This document shows, piece by piece, positions 26,413-34,988 of a stretch of 64,000 nt of DNA (position 1 is the stretch's first letter; each line of letters begins with the position of its first letter). A model generated the notes under the pieces. It saw nothing but the letters and a program-made list of their open reading frames with translations. It made no database searches and was not told the DNA's origin. The DNA is from Denitromonas iodatirespirans (lineage in GTDB: Bacteria > Pseudomonadota > Gammaproteobacteria > Burkholderiales > Rhodocyclaceae). The stretch spans positions 23,309-87,308 of the forward strand of contig NZ_JAEKFT010000022.1 in assembly GCF_018524365.1 (NCBI RefSeq), in the 5' to 3' direction. Both the position numbers and the translations under genes were made by a program.

Positions 26413-28272
26413 TCAGTCGGGCCGAATCATCCGGGGCGCGCTCCCGCTATGCAGGGCGTCCACGGTGGCGGCGCGGTGGGTCAGCACTGCGCGCTGATTG
26501 ATCGAGCCTTTGTCGGTGATCTCGTGGCGGTCGACCGACGGCGGGGTGTCGAGCACCAGCAGGCGCTCGACGCGGCTGGCCGAGCCGGTGGCGCTGCGGT
26601 TGATGCGCACCAGCAGATCGGCGAAGAAGGCATGCACCGCAGGGCTGGCCAGTACCTGGTCGACAGGGGCGTCGTCCGGCAGGTCGGCCAGGCGGGCGCA
26701 GTGCTCCATGCGCGGAAAGATCAGCGCACCGATGTCGTCGCGGTTGATGCCGGTGATCACCGCATCCTGCACGCAGGGCGCGCCTTCGCTGATGAGGCGT
26801 GCGCGCAACGGGCCGACGCTGACGAAGGTGCCCGAGCTGAGCTTGAAGTCTTCGGCGATGCGGCCGTCGAACATCAGCCCCTGGGCCAGGTCCTCGGGGT
26901 CGGCGAAGGCCACGGCGTCGCCGGTGCAGTAGAAGCCCTCGTCGTCGAAGACTTCTTGGGTCAACTCGGGTTGGCGCCAATAACCGGGCATGACGTGCGG
27001 GCCGCGAAAGCGCGCTTCGAACTTGCCGTCGACCGGCACCAGTTTCATCTCGCAACCCGGGGCGGGCACGCCGACATAGCCGGCACCCACCAGCGTGCCG
27101 GTGGAGAAGGTGCTTGAGGGTGCGGTCTCGGTCATGCCCAGGCCGCTCATCACGCGGATGCGCTCGCCGCAGTGGGCTTCCGAGATGCGGTCGAGCTTGT
27201 CCCAGGCGGCCTGCGAGAGGCCGGCGCCGGCGAAGAAGAAGAGCTGCATCTTCGAGTAGAAGACCTCGCGCAGCGCGGCGTCGGCCTCGAGCGCGTCGCC
27301 CAGCATCTCCCAGCCCTTGGGCACGTCGAAGTAGACCGTGGGCGCGATTTCCCGCAGGTTGCGCAGGGTCTCGGCGAAGCCCTTCTCGGTCGGCTTGCCG
27401 TCGTTGATATAGAGCGTGCCGCCGTTATAGAGGGCGATGCCGACGTTATGGCTGCCGCCGAAGGTGTGGTTCCAGGGCAGCCAGTCGAGCAGCACCGGCG
27501 GCGTCTCGCCGAAGCAGGGGAAGGTCTGCCGCAGCATCTGCTGGTTGGCGCACAGCATGCGCTGGGTGGTGGTGACCGCCTTGGGCAGCTTGGTCGAGCC
27601 CGAGGTGAACAGGAGCTTGGCCACGCTGTCCGGGCCGACCGCGGCGTTGACGGCGTCCACGTTGTCGGGCGTCACCGCCAAGAGGGCGTCGAAGGCCGTG
27701 GCCGGGCGGCCGTCCAGGCGGCCGTCCTGGGTGACGATCTCGACGTCGGGCGGCACGGTGGCGCCGATGGCGGCCGCGAAGGCAGTGCCGTCGCTGGCGT
27801 AGACCATGGCCGGGGTGAGCAGGCCGACCATGTGGCGCAGCTTGTTGAAGTCCTTCGACATCAGCGCGCTGGCCGGCGACACCGGGCAGTGCGGAATGCC
27901 GGCGTACATGGCGCCGAGCGCCAGTTGCAGGTGCTCCAGATCGTTGCCCGACAGGATCATCAGCGGTCGCTCGGCGCTCAGGCCGCGGTACACCAGCGCC
28001 TGGCCGATGGCCCGCACCCGGGCGAGCATCTGCGCGTAGCTGATGCGGATCCACTCGCCGTCGGGGGCGCGCTTGGCGACCAGGGTGCGGTCCGGATGGC
28101 GCTCGGCACCCTCGACGAGCCGGTCGGTCAGGCGCTGCGGATAGGCGAGCAGTGCGGTTTGCGGTGTCAGCCGCCAGCCGCCGTCGGCGGTCTGGGTCAG
28201 CGCGACACTCGGGTTGCCGATCGATACATTGCGGTAGCGGACACCCTCGGCGTCCAGTCTCATGAACCTCAT
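26413..28272 (-). CDS. fcs: Feruloyl-CoA synthetase
   Basis: A 619-residue adenylate-forming ligase that activates ferulate (and coumarate/caffeate) with ATP and CoA. Family marks are KLLFTSGSTKLPKAV (P-loop), DWLPWNHTFGGSHN, GLGMTETAPS, and the Asp-containing CTGDAVAFADPED. The last segment (EITDKGSINQRAVL) carries the expected Lys. GGAGG lies 9 bases before the ATG at 28272; a GTG two codons upstream is too close. It starts 17 bases after the vdh stop. It lies in the ech-vdh-fcs-esterase operon. Confidence 0.93.
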   Translation of the reverse strand: MRFMRLDAEGVRYRNVSIGNPSVALTQTADGGWRLTPQTALLAYPQRLTDRLVEGAERHPDRTLVAKRAPDGEWIRISYAQMLARVRAIGQALVYRGLSAERPLMILSGNDLEHLQLALGAMYAGIPHCPVSPASALMSKDFNKLRHMVGLLTPAMVYASDGTAFAAAIGATVPPDVEIVTQDGRLDGRPATAFDALLAVTPDNVDAVNAAVGPDSVAKLLFTSGSTKLPKAVTTTQRMLCANQQMLRQTFPCFGETPPVLLDWLPWNHTFGGSHNVGIALYNGGTLYINDGKPTEKGFAETLRNLREIAPTVYFDVPKGWEMLGDALEADAALREVFYSKMQLFFFAGAGLSQAAWDKLDRISEAHCGERIRVMSGLGMTETAPSSTFSTGTLVGAGYVGVPAPGCEMKLVPVDGKFEARFRGPHVMPGYWRQPELTQEVFDDEGFYCTGDAVAFADPEDLAQGLMFDGRIAEDFKLSSGTFVSVGPLRARLISEGAPCVQDAVITGINRDDIGALIFPRMEHCARLADLPDDAPVDQVLASPAVHAFFADLLVRINRSATGSASRVERLLVLDTPPSVDRHEITDKGSINQRAVLTHRAATVDALHSGSAPRMIRPD

Positions 28273-28289
28273 CGTCACGCGCCTCCGCC

Positions 28290-29738
28290 TCAGATCGGGT
28301 AGTGGCGCGGGCCGTGCTGCACGGTGATCCAGCGCAGTTCGGTGAAGGCGTCGATGCCGGCCTTGCCGCCGAAGCGGCCATAGCCGCTGTCCTTGACGCC
28401 GCCGAAAGGCATCTGCGCCTCGTCGTGCACGGTGGGGCCGTTGATGTGGCAGATGCCCGATTCGATCTGGCGGGCCACGGCCAGGGCGCGGCCCACGTCG
28501 CGGCTGAACACCGCCGCCGACAGGCCGTATTCGCTGGCGTTGGCGGCGGCGATGGCGTCTTCGTCGCTGGCCACGCGCAGGATCGTGACCACCGGGCCGA
28601 AGGATTCTTCATGGGCCAGGCGCATGTCGGCGGTGATGCCGTCGACGATCGCCGGCTGCATGATCGCGCCGGCGACATCGGCACTGCCGGCGGCCAGATG
28701 CGCGCCCTTGGCCAGCGCGTCGTCGACCATGGCGCGCACGCGTTCGGCCGCCTTGGGGTCGACCATCGCTGCCAGGGCGGCGCCTTCCACGCCCGGCCGG
28801 TCGGCCTTGAGCGCGGCGGTGCGCTTGGCGAAGCGGGCGAGGAAGTCCTCGGCCACCGCCTCGTGCACGATGACGCGGTCGGCCGACATGCAGATCTGGC
28901 CCTGGTTGAAGAAGGCGCTGAACACGGCGGCATCGACCGCCGCGTCCAGGTCGGCGTCGTCGAGCACCACCAGCGGGTTGCGCCCGCCCAGTTCGAGCAC
29001 GGCGGGCTTGAGATGGCGCGCGGCCAGCTCGCCGATGATGCGGCCCACATGGGTGGAGCCGGTGAAGTTCACCCGCCGCACCGCCGGATGGGCGATCAGC
29101 GCCTCGACCACCTGTGCGGCGTCCTCGGGGGCGTTGGTGATCACGTTGATGACGCCTTCGGGCAGGCCGGCGTCTGCCAGCACTTCGCCGATCAGCGCAT
29201 GGACTGCCGGGCAGGCTTCGGAGGCCTTGAGCACCACCGTGTTGCCGCAAGCCAGTGGGGTGGCGACGGCGCGGGTGCCGAGGATTACCGGGGCATTCCA
29301 GGGCGCGATGCCGAGCACCACGCCGGCCGGCTGGCGGATCGCCATGGCCAGGCTGCCGGGCACGTCGGAGGGGATCACCTCGCCGGCGATCTGGGTGGTG
29401 AGCGAGGCCGCTTCGCGCAGCATGCCGGCGGCCAGCATCACGTTGAAGCCGTACCACATCGGCGCGCCACCGGCTTCGGCGACGCCACGCTCGATGAACT
29501 CGGCGGTGCGCGCCTCCATCGCATCGGCGGCCTTGAGCAGCAGCGCGCGGCGGGCGTTGGGGGCGGTGGCCGACCAGGCCGGGAAGGCCGCCTTGGCGGC
29601 GTCCACCGCAGCGCGGGCATCGTCCACGGAGGCCGCGGCGGCGCGGGTGGCGACTTCGCCGCTGACCGGGTTGATACGGGTGAAGGTTTTGGCCGCCGAT
29701 TGCTGACGGCCGCCGATGAGAAGCGGTACCTCGAACAT
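28290..29738 (-). CDS. vdh: Vanillin dehydrogenase
   Basis: A 482-residue aldehyde dehydrogenase oxidising vanillin to vanillate with NAD. It has IAPWNAPVILGTRAVATPLACGN, FTGSTHVGRIIGE, Glu in LELGGRNP, catalytic Cys in FFNQGQICMSADRV, and HINGPTVHDEAQMPFGGVKDSGYGRFGG, the last typical of vanillin/salicylaldehyde dehydrogenases. The ATG at 29738 is preceded by AGGAGACAAGG. It lies between ech copy 2 and fcs, the classical ferulate gene set. Confidence 0.92.
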   Translation of the reverse strand: MFEVPLLIGGRQQSAAKTFTRINPVSGEVATRAAAASVDDARAAVDAAKAAFPAWSATAPNARRALLLKAADAMEARTAEFIERGVAEAGGAPMWYGFNVMLAAGMLREAASLTTQIAGEVIPSDVPGSLAMAIRQPAGVVLGIAPWNAPVILGTRAVATPLACGNTVVLKASEACPAVHALIGEVLADAGLPEGVINVITNAPEDAAQVVEALIAHPAVRRVNFTGSTHVGRIIGELAARHLKPAVLELGGRNPLVVLDDADLDAAVDAAVFSAFFNQGQICMSADRVIVHEAVAEDFLARFAKRTAALKADRPGVEGAALAAMVDPKAAERVRAMVDDALAKGAHLAAGSADVAGAIMQPAIVDGITADMRLAHEESFGPVVTILRVASDEDAIAAANASEYGLSAAVFSRDVGRALAVARQIESGICHINGPTVHDEAQMPFGGVKDSGYGRFGGKAGIDAFTELRWITVQHGPRHYPI

Positions 29739-29853
29739 GGTCCTTGTCTCCTGTGGGTCCGCGTGCCGCTCTGGGGCGGCATCGGGAGGGGGCTGAGGTT
29801 GGGGCAGGGGGGACGCCGGGCGGGGGATTGCCGCCCGGCGCATCGGTGCGTGT

Positions 29854-30690
29854 TTATACGTCGCGCTTGTAGGCTTGCAGCCCCGGCTTGATGCTCTTCT
29901 CGTCGAGGAACTGCGTCAGCCCCTTGGCGCGGCCTTTTTCGGTATCGCGATGGTTGGACTGGTCGACCTTGGCGTAGAGGTAGTCCTCGCCCTGTTCCCA
30001 GGTCAGTTCGCGGCAGCGCTTGAAGCCATGCTTGGCGATGCGCATCACGGTGGGGTTCTTCTCCAGCAGCTTGCCGGCCAGCACCTTGACCTCGTCGCGC
30101 AGTTGGGCGCGCGGCACGCTCTTGTTGACCAGACCCATGGCGGCGGCTTCGGGGCCGGTCCAGGTGTCGCCGGTCATCACGTAGTGCAGAGCCTGGCGAT
30201 GGCCCATGGTGTCTGCTACGGCCTTGCTCACCAGGTTGCCCGGCGGGATGCCCCAGTTGATCTCCGACAGGCCGAACACCGCCTCGTCGGCGCAGATGGC
30301 CAGATCGCAGGCGACCAGCGGCGAGAAGGCGCCGCCGAAGCACCAGCCGTTGACCATGGCGATGGTCGGCTTGTTGTAGAAGCGCAGTTGCTTCCACTGC
30401 CACTGCGAGCAGTCGCGGCGCATGCGCTCCTGGTAGAGGTCGGACTTGCCGTCGGTCTCGCGGAAGTATTCCTTCAGGTCCATGCCGGCCGACCACGACT
30501 CGCCGGCGCCGGTGAGCACCAGCACGCCGATGTCGTCATCCAGTTCCAGGGTGTCGAGCACATCGCTCATCTCGCGGTTGAGCATGGGGCTCATGGCGTT
30601 GCGCTTCTCGGGGCGGTTGAGGATCACCCACGCGATGCCGTCTTCGATCTCGACCTTCACGGTCTGCCAGCGGCCTTCATAATTTGCCAT
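29854..30690 (-). CDS. ech: Hydroxycinnamoyl-CoA hydratase-lyase, copy 2
   Basis: A 278-residue feruloyl-CoA hydratase-lyase with the same active-site elements as copy 1 (WSAGMDLKEYFRETDGK; GWCFGGAFSPL; GLSEINWGIPPGN). Residues from about 50 onward are nearly identical to copy 1, with a local difference RRDCSQWQWKQ versus RRQASDWQWKQ; the N-terminus is more divergent. It is the first gene of the ferulate operon, transcribed away from a MarR regulator with 77 bases between the starts. It is probably the main lyase of the pathway. Confidence 0.93.
   Translation of the reverse strand: MANYEGRWQTVKVEIEDGIAWVILNRPEKRNAMSPMLNREMSDVLDTLELDDDIGVLVLTGAGESWSAGMDLKEYFRETDGKSDLYQERMRRDCSQWQWKQLRFYNKPTIAMVNGWCFGGAFSPLVACDLAICADEAVFGLSEINWGIPPGNLVSKAVADTMGHRQALHYVMTGDTWTGPEAAAMGLVNKSVPRAQLRDEVKVLAGKLLEKNPTVMRIAKHGFKRCRELTWEQGEDYLYAKVDQSNHRDTEKGRAKGLTQFLDEKSIKPGLQAYKRDV
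29877..30542. repeat. Near-identical repeat within ech copy 2 (partner 16735-17400)
   Basis: This is the second member of the about 660-base repeat described at 16735-17400, on the same strand and in the same frame. It ends where both genes become about 80% identical, inside the coding region, so the boundary does not coincide with gene ends. Confidence 0.85.
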
Positions 30691-30718
30691 ACTCTCGTCT
30701 CCAGTTGTCAGGGTAGTA

Positions 30719-30731
30719 TCAAGTAACTTGA
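30719..30731. promoter_or_regulatory. MarR-type operator 1
   Basis: TCAAGTAACTTGA is a perfect 13-base dyad in the 77-base gap between ech copy 2 and marR. Position and symmetry fit a repressor site controlling both divergent promoters. Confidence 0.6.
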
Positions 30732-30748
30732 GATTAGACTAGCTCAAG
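30727..30748. promoter_or_regulatory. MarR-type operator 2, overlapping operator 1
   Basis: CTTGAG (30727-30732) and CTCAAG (30743-30748) form a dyad with a 10-base spacer. It shares the CTTGA half-site with the first operator, so two dimers could bind on overlapping sites. Confidence 0.5.
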
Positions 30749-30767
30749 AAAGGCACACAATCAATCC

Positions 30768-31226
30768 ATGAACGAAAAAAAATCTGCCGCGACCTCGTCG
30801 ACCGCGCCGCTCGGTGTGGCGTATCTGCTCGGGCGGGCGCATCACGTATTGGCGCGGCGCTTGCGCGACGCGCTGGCGACAGTGGGGCTGACCGTTGCGC
30901 AATACACCGCGCTGTCCTTTCTCGTGCGCGAAAGCCTGTCGAATGCGCAACTGGCCGAGCGCGCCATGATCTCGCCGCAGGCGGCCAACGAAATGGTCAA
31001 GGCGATGACCGTGCGCGGATGGATTACCCGCGAGCCCGATCCGGCGCACGGGCGCATCATCCGCATCGGTCTGACGGACGAGGGCAAGGCGATGCTCGAA
31101 CAGGGCGACCGCTGTGTCATCCAGATCGAGGCCTTGATGCTGGCCGGCCACTCCGAGGAGGAGGCCCTGGCGCTGCGCGAGGAGCTCAAGCGAGTCAAGC
31201 GGGGCTTGAGCCAGCCGGATCTGTGA
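30768..31226 (+). CDS. MarR-family regulator of the ferulate operon (FerC/FerR-like)
   Basis: A 152-residue winged-helix regulator. It has LARRLRDALATVGLTVAQYTALSFL, the recognition region NAQLAERAMISPQAANEMVKAM, and the wing REPDPAHGRIIRIGLTDEGK. Hydroxycinnamate operons in sphingomonads and pseudomonads are commonly repressed by such MarR proteins, released by the CoA thioester. It is divergent from ech copy 2, with CAAGT-type dyads in the gap. The ligand is inferred to be feruloyl-CoA or p-coumaroyl-CoA. Confidence 0.88.
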   Translation: MNEKKSAATSSTAPLGVAYLLGRAHHVLARRLRDALATVGLTVAQYTALSFLVRESLSNAQLAERAMISPQAANEMVKAMTVRGWITREPDPAHGRIIRIGLTDEGKAMLEQGDRCVIQIEALMLAGHSEEEALALREELKRVKRGLSQPDL

Positions 31227-31281
31227 ACGTGCGCGGGGGCGGCCGGCAAGCGGCACGCCCCCGGTTGGCGAATGTGTCGGG

Positions 31282-32295
31282 TTAGTCGTCGCTCACCCGG
31301 ACCACGATCTTGCCGACCTGCCGGTTCGATTCGAGATGACGGTGGGCGGCCACGATGTCGTCGAAGTCGAACACCCGGTCGATCACCGGCTTGAGCCGGC
31401 CGTCGGCCAGCGCCGCCTGGAGGCATGCCTGCGCCCGGGCCAGCCGAGCGGCATCGTTGATCAACTCGAAGACCAGGTAGCCGCGCATCGACAGGCCGCG
31501 ACCGACCGCGTCGTAAAAGGGAAAAGGCGTCTGTTCGGCCTGGCCGCTGAGATTGCCGTAGATCACCAGGGTGCCGCCCTGGCCCAAGGTGCGGGCGAGG
31601 ATGGCGACGCCGGGCCCGGCGACCGGGTCGAAGGCCAGCCGCGCGCCGCGCCCGCCGCTCAGTTCGCGGATCCGCTCGGCAAACTGCGGGGCTTCCGGGT
31701 CGAGCACGGCCTGGGCGCCATGGGCGCACAGGGCGGCGGCCTTGTGCGGGCTGCGGCTCAGGGCTACCGGCACGGCGCCGAGGTAGCGCGCCAGCTGGAT
31801 GGTGGCCAGCCCGACGCTGCTGGAGGCGGCGCCGACAAGCACCACGTCGCCCGCGCCGAGCTGGCCGATGTCGACCAGCGCGCCGTAGGCGGTCAGATAG
31901 GCCATCCATAACGCTGCGGCGTCGAGCGGGCGGAAGCCCTCGGGCTGCGCGATCAGATGGGCGGCCGGCACCAGCGCGTGTTCGGCATAGACGCCGTAGC
32001 GACTCATCGAAAAGCCGGGCAGGGTACACACCGCGTCGCCCGGGCGCACCGTGGTCACGCCCGGGCCGACGGCGTCGACGATGCCGGCGGCTTCGTAGCC
32101 GATGCGGGCCGGCAGTTGCGGCGCTTCCAGATACTGACCGGCCCGGAAGGCGGCCTCGGCGCGGTTGAGGCCGAGGGCCTGGACGCGCAGGCGCACCTCG
32201 CCGTCGGCCGGGGCCGGCATCGGCTGCTCGACGATGCGCAGGACATCGGGCCCGCCGGTGGATGAGAAGCGGACGACACGTGTCGTGAGTGCCAT
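31282..32295 (-). CDS. Quinone oxidoreductase-like zinc-independent medium-chain dehydrogenase
   Basis: A 337-residue MDR-superfamily enzyme. It has GYEAAGIVDAVGPGV, the cofactor segment VGAASSSVGLATIQLA, and YGNLSGQAEQTPFPFYDAVGRGLSMRGYLVFEL. It lacks the Cys cluster of zinc alcohol dehydrogenases, so it is probably an NADPH quinone/enone reductase. The ATG at 32295 is chosen because GGAG ends 5 bases before it. It is last in the minus-strand series; 79 bases separate it from the alcohol dehydrogenase. The physiological substrate is unknown. Confidence 0.8.
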   Translation of the reverse strand: MALTTRVVRFSSTGGPDVLRIVEQPMPAPADGEVRLRVQALGLNRAEAAFRAGQYLEAPQLPARIGYEAAGIVDAVGPGVTTVRPGDAVCTLPGFSMSRYGVYAEHALVPAAHLIAQPEGFRPLDAAALWMAYLTAYGALVDIGQLGAGDVVLVGAASSSVGLATIQLARYLGAVPVALSRSPHKAAALCAHGAQAVLDPEAPQFAERIRELSGGRGARLAFDPVAGPGVAILARTLGQGGTLVIYGNLSGQAEQTPFPFYDAVGRGLSMRGYLVFELINDAARLARAQACLQAALADGRLKPVIDRVFDFDDIVAAHRHLESNRQVGKIVVRVSDD

Positions 32296-32374
32296 GGGAG
32301 TCTCCAAGCGTGGGCGGTGCGGGCGGCGCGGGTCGATGGCCGTGGTGGCCCTCGACCCGCGCCGTCACCCTGAG

Positions 32375-33481
32375 TCAGACCTCGGGCATCAGCACGATCG
32401 GCTTGATGCAGTGGCCGTTTTCCGAATCGGCGATGGCGGTGTTGATCTCGGCGAAGGGGTAGAACTTGACCATGCGGTCGAAGGGGAAGCGCCCTTCGGC
32501 ATGCAGCGCAATCAGCTTCGGGATCAGCTGGTCGGGGATGGCGCCGCCTTCGACGATGCCGACCAGGCGCCGCCCGCCGCTGAGGAAGTGCACCTCGTCG
32601 AGCGTGACCTCGGAGCCCGGCGCCGAGGCACCGATCATGCCGCAGGTGCCGCGCGGCGCGAGGCTGTCGACCGCATGGCGGATCACCGCGGCGATGCCGG
32701 TGGTGTCGATCGCATGATCGACGCCGTAGCGGGTGTGCTTGAGGATTGCCTCGGTCGCCGGCGTGGTGGCTGGATTGATGGTGAGCGTGGCGCCGATGCT
32801 GCGGGCGAAGTCGAGCCGCGCCTCGTTGGTGTCGACCGCGATGATCTCGCGCGCGCCGGCGACCTTGGCCGCCATCAGGGCGGCCAGGCCCACCGAGCCG
32901 CAACCGAAGACCGCCACCGTCTGCCCCTCGGCGACCTTGTGCGTCTCGAACACGGCGCCGGCGCCGGTCTGGATGCCGCAGGCCAGCGGGCCGAGCAGTT
33001 CGAGGCGGGCCTCGCGGGGCACCTTCACGATGTTGCGCTCATGGCAGATGGCATGGGTGGCGAATGACGACTGGCCGAAGAAGTTGCTGTGGACCATGCC
33101 GTCGCCGCCGCGCAGCGCGGAGGTGCCGTCGGGCCGGTCGGCGAGGAAGTTGCGCGGGAAGAACTCGTGGCAGTAGCTCGGCGCATGCGCATCGCAGCTG
33201 GGGCAATGGCCGCAGGAGTTGTAGCTCATCACCACATGGTCGCCCGGGACGACCTTGGTGACCTTGCGGCCGACCGCTTCGACGATGCCGGCCCCTTCGT
33301 GGCCGAGCACGGCCGGCAGCGGGGTCGGCAGCATGCCGTCGCGCACCACGATGTCGGTATGACAGACGCCGGTGGCCACCACCCGCACCAGGATTTCGGT
33401 GTCGCGCGGGGCATCGATTTCAAGGGTTTCGAGCGTCATGGCCGCGTGCGGCGCCCGGGTGACGGCAGCGAGGATCTTCAT
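32375..33481 (-). CDS. Zinc-dependent aryl/benzyl-type alcohol dehydrogenase
   Basis: A 368-residue NAD-dependent MDR alcohol dehydrogenase. Catalytic zinc ligands are seen in GVCHTD, GHEGAG and LACGIQTG. The structural zinc cluster [15 protein letters not shown] is complete, and the NAD fold is [11 protein letters not shown]. The closest recognisable types are aryl-alcohol (XylB-like) dehydrogenases. Its ATG overlaps the esterase stop (ATGA at 33478-33481), so it is translationally coupled to an ester hydrolase. With the aldehyde dehydrogenase at the head of this gene series it could turn an aryl alcohol into the acid. Confidence 0.85.
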   Translation of the reverse strand: MKILAAVTRAPHAAMTLETLEIDAPRDTEILVRVVATGVCHTDIVVRDGMLPTPLPAVLGHEGAGIVEAVGRKVTKVVPGDHVVMSYNSCGHCPSCDAHAPSYCHEFFPRNFLADRPDGTSALRGGDGMVHSNFFGQSSFATHAICHERNIVKVPREARLELLGPLACGIQTGAGAVFETHKVAEGQTVAVFGCGSVGLAALMAAKVAGAREIIAVDTNEARLDFARSIGATLTINPATTPATEAILKHTRYGVDHAIDTTGIAAVIRHAVDSLAPRGTCGMIGASAPGSEVTLDEVHFLSGGRRLVGIVEGGAIPDQLIPKLIALHAEGRFPFDRMVKFYPFAEINTAIADSENGHCIKPIVLMPEV

Positions 33482-34446
33482 GATGCGGGGGTCTCCTGTT
33501 GGGTGCCCTGGGCGAATGCCAGACGCCAGGCGGTGGCGACCTGCGAGACGGCCAGGCGCGCGGCGGTGATGGCGCCGCCCATGCTGATGAAGCCGTGGGC
33601 CAGGCCCGGATAGTCGATGAGGCTGACCTGGGTGCCGGCGTCGGCCAGTTTGTCGGCGTAGGCGATGCCTTCGTCGCGCAGCGGATCGAAGCCGGCGACC
33701 ATCAGCAGGGCCGGCGGCAGCGCCGACAGGTCGGCCGCCAGCAGCGGCCCGGCGCGCCAGTCGTCCAGGTGCCTGGGGTTGTTCACGTAGGCGCTGGAAA
33801 TGCGCTCGATCAGGCGGTTGGTGAGGGTGTAGCCCTCGCCGAAGCGGCGGGCCGATTCGAACTGGCCGGGGACCGTGGTCACGACTGGATAGATCAGGGT
33901 CTGCTGCCGCAGCGCGGGGCCGCCCTGGGCGCGCGCCAGCAGTGCCAGCACCGCCGCCAGGTTGGCGCCGGCACTGTCGCCGGCGACGATCAGGCGGGCC
34001 GGGTCGGCACCGAGGGACTCGGCATGAGCGGCCAGCCAGTTGAGCGCCGCCCAGCTGTCGTCTACCGCCGCGGGGAAGGGGTGCTCGGGCGCCAGCCGGT
34101 AGTCGCACTGGACCACCACGCAGTCGGCCTCCAGGCACAGCGTGCTGCACACGCCGTCGTAGTCCTGCGGCCGGCCGAGGCAGAAGCCGCCGCCATGGGA
34201 ATAGAACACGGCGCCGCGCTTGCCGCCGGCCGTGCGCGGGCGGTAGAGGCGCAGTGTCAAGGCGCCGTCGGGCCCGTCGATCCGGCGTTCGGTGATGTCC
34301 ACATCGGCCACCGGCAGATCGCCGGAGGCCAGGATGGCCGAGTAGATCTCGCGAGCGACCGGAAAGGGGACGTCCGCCATGTCGGGTACGCCACTGGCGC
34401 TGGCATGTTCGAGCAGATTCCGCAACTGAATGTCAATGGTCATCAT
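33478..34446 (-). CDS. Alpha/beta hydrolase, HSL-type esterase
   Basis: A 322-residue hormone-sensitive-lipase family esterase. The oxyanion motif is HGGGFCLG, the nucleophile GDSAGAN, the Asp lies in GFDPLRDEG, and the His in LAHGFISMGG. No signal peptide is seen, so it is cytoplasmic. Two adjacent ATGs (34446 and 34443) are possible starts; AAGGA spacing slightly favours the second. It overlaps the alcohol dehydrogenase by 4 bases. The pair suggests hydrolysis of an ester followed by oxidation of the released alcohol. Confidence 0.85.
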   Translation of the reverse strand: MMTIDIQLRNLLEHASASGVPDMADVPFPVAREIYSAILASGDLPVADVDITERRIDGPDGALTLRLYRPRTAGGKRGAVFYSHGGGFCLGRPQDYDGVCSTLCLEADCVVVQCDYRLAPEHPFPAAVDDSWAALNWLAAHAESLGADPARLIVAGDSAGANLAAVLALLARAQGGPALRQQTLIYPVVTTVPGQFESARRFGEGYTLTNRLIERISSAYVNNPRHLDDWRAGPLLAADLSALPPALLMVAGFDPLRDEGIAYADKLADAGTQVSLIDYPGLAHGFISMGGAITAARLAVSQVATAWRLAFAQGTQQETPAS

Positions 34447-34519
34447 GGTGTCCTTTGCTTGGAGATTCGTTCGGTTCGTCGTGTGAGGGTCGGAAAAATC
34501 GTGAGTGGTTCGCCATGCT

Positions 34520-34819
34520 TCAAGGTGGCGAGAAACGGGGTGCTTCGGTCGGGCAGGCGACGTGGGTGCGAGCGGGCCGATGCGCCACGACCGCCGCCAG
34601 CCAGGATCGCCACCCCAGCAACGCTGGCGCAATGAGCCACTGGGTCAAGACGATCAAGGCCTGCGCGGTCCCGTCTTTCGGGTAGGCAGGCTTTTGCAGT
34701 GCCCGGTAGCGCACCACCAAGCCCAGCGCGGCAGACACGCAGGACAGGCCGGGGCCGAGACGCCGGTTCGGAAAAGCGTCCGCGAGCGACCGGGGGAGCG
34801 GATTGATCGACTGTTTCAT
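34520..34819 (-). CDS. Small membrane-like hypothetical protein
   Basis: A possible 99-residue protein beginning MKQSINPLPRSLADAFPNRR. It has two hydrophobic stretches (GLSCVSAALGLVVRYRAL and ALIVLTQWLIAPALLGW) and a Pro-rich tail. The ribosome site is weak, and competing frames exist. Position between the RND transporter and the esterase, same strand, supports it modestly. I do not recognise the family. Confidence 0.35.
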   Translation of the reverse strand: MKQSINPLPRSLADAFPNRRLGPGLSCVSAALGLVVRYRALQKPAYPKDGTAQALIVLTQWLIAPALLGWRSWLAAVVAHRPARTHVACPTEAPRFSPP

Positions 34820-34918
34820 GATCCATGGGGGAGGCGGTTTGCCTGGTGGGTCAGGCATGCGGCCCTCTATCTCCTTGCCGTTTTTCGGTTCTTGTCGTTC
34901 CTGATCGTGGGTGGTGAA

Positions 34919-34955
34919 GGGGCCCGCTGTCGCGTCAAGCGACGGGGCGGGCCCC
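34919..34955 (-). terminator. Strong hairpin after the RND transporter gene
   Basis: GGGGCCCGC (34919-34927) pairs with GCGGGCCCC (34947-34955), and the stem continues with GTCGC/GCGAC inside. It lies about 35 bases after the RND stop on the minus strand. There is no U-run, so it may attenuate rather than end transcription into the downstream esterase and dehydrogenases. Confidence 0.5.
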
Positions 34956-34988
34956 GCTGGTTTCAACGAATCAAGGGCCGCTGGCGGA

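Noticed and set aside
16735..30542. Composite transposon bounded by the ech repeats
   Set aside because: The repeats are parts of two working genes in the same orientation; no transposase or target-site duplication is seen.
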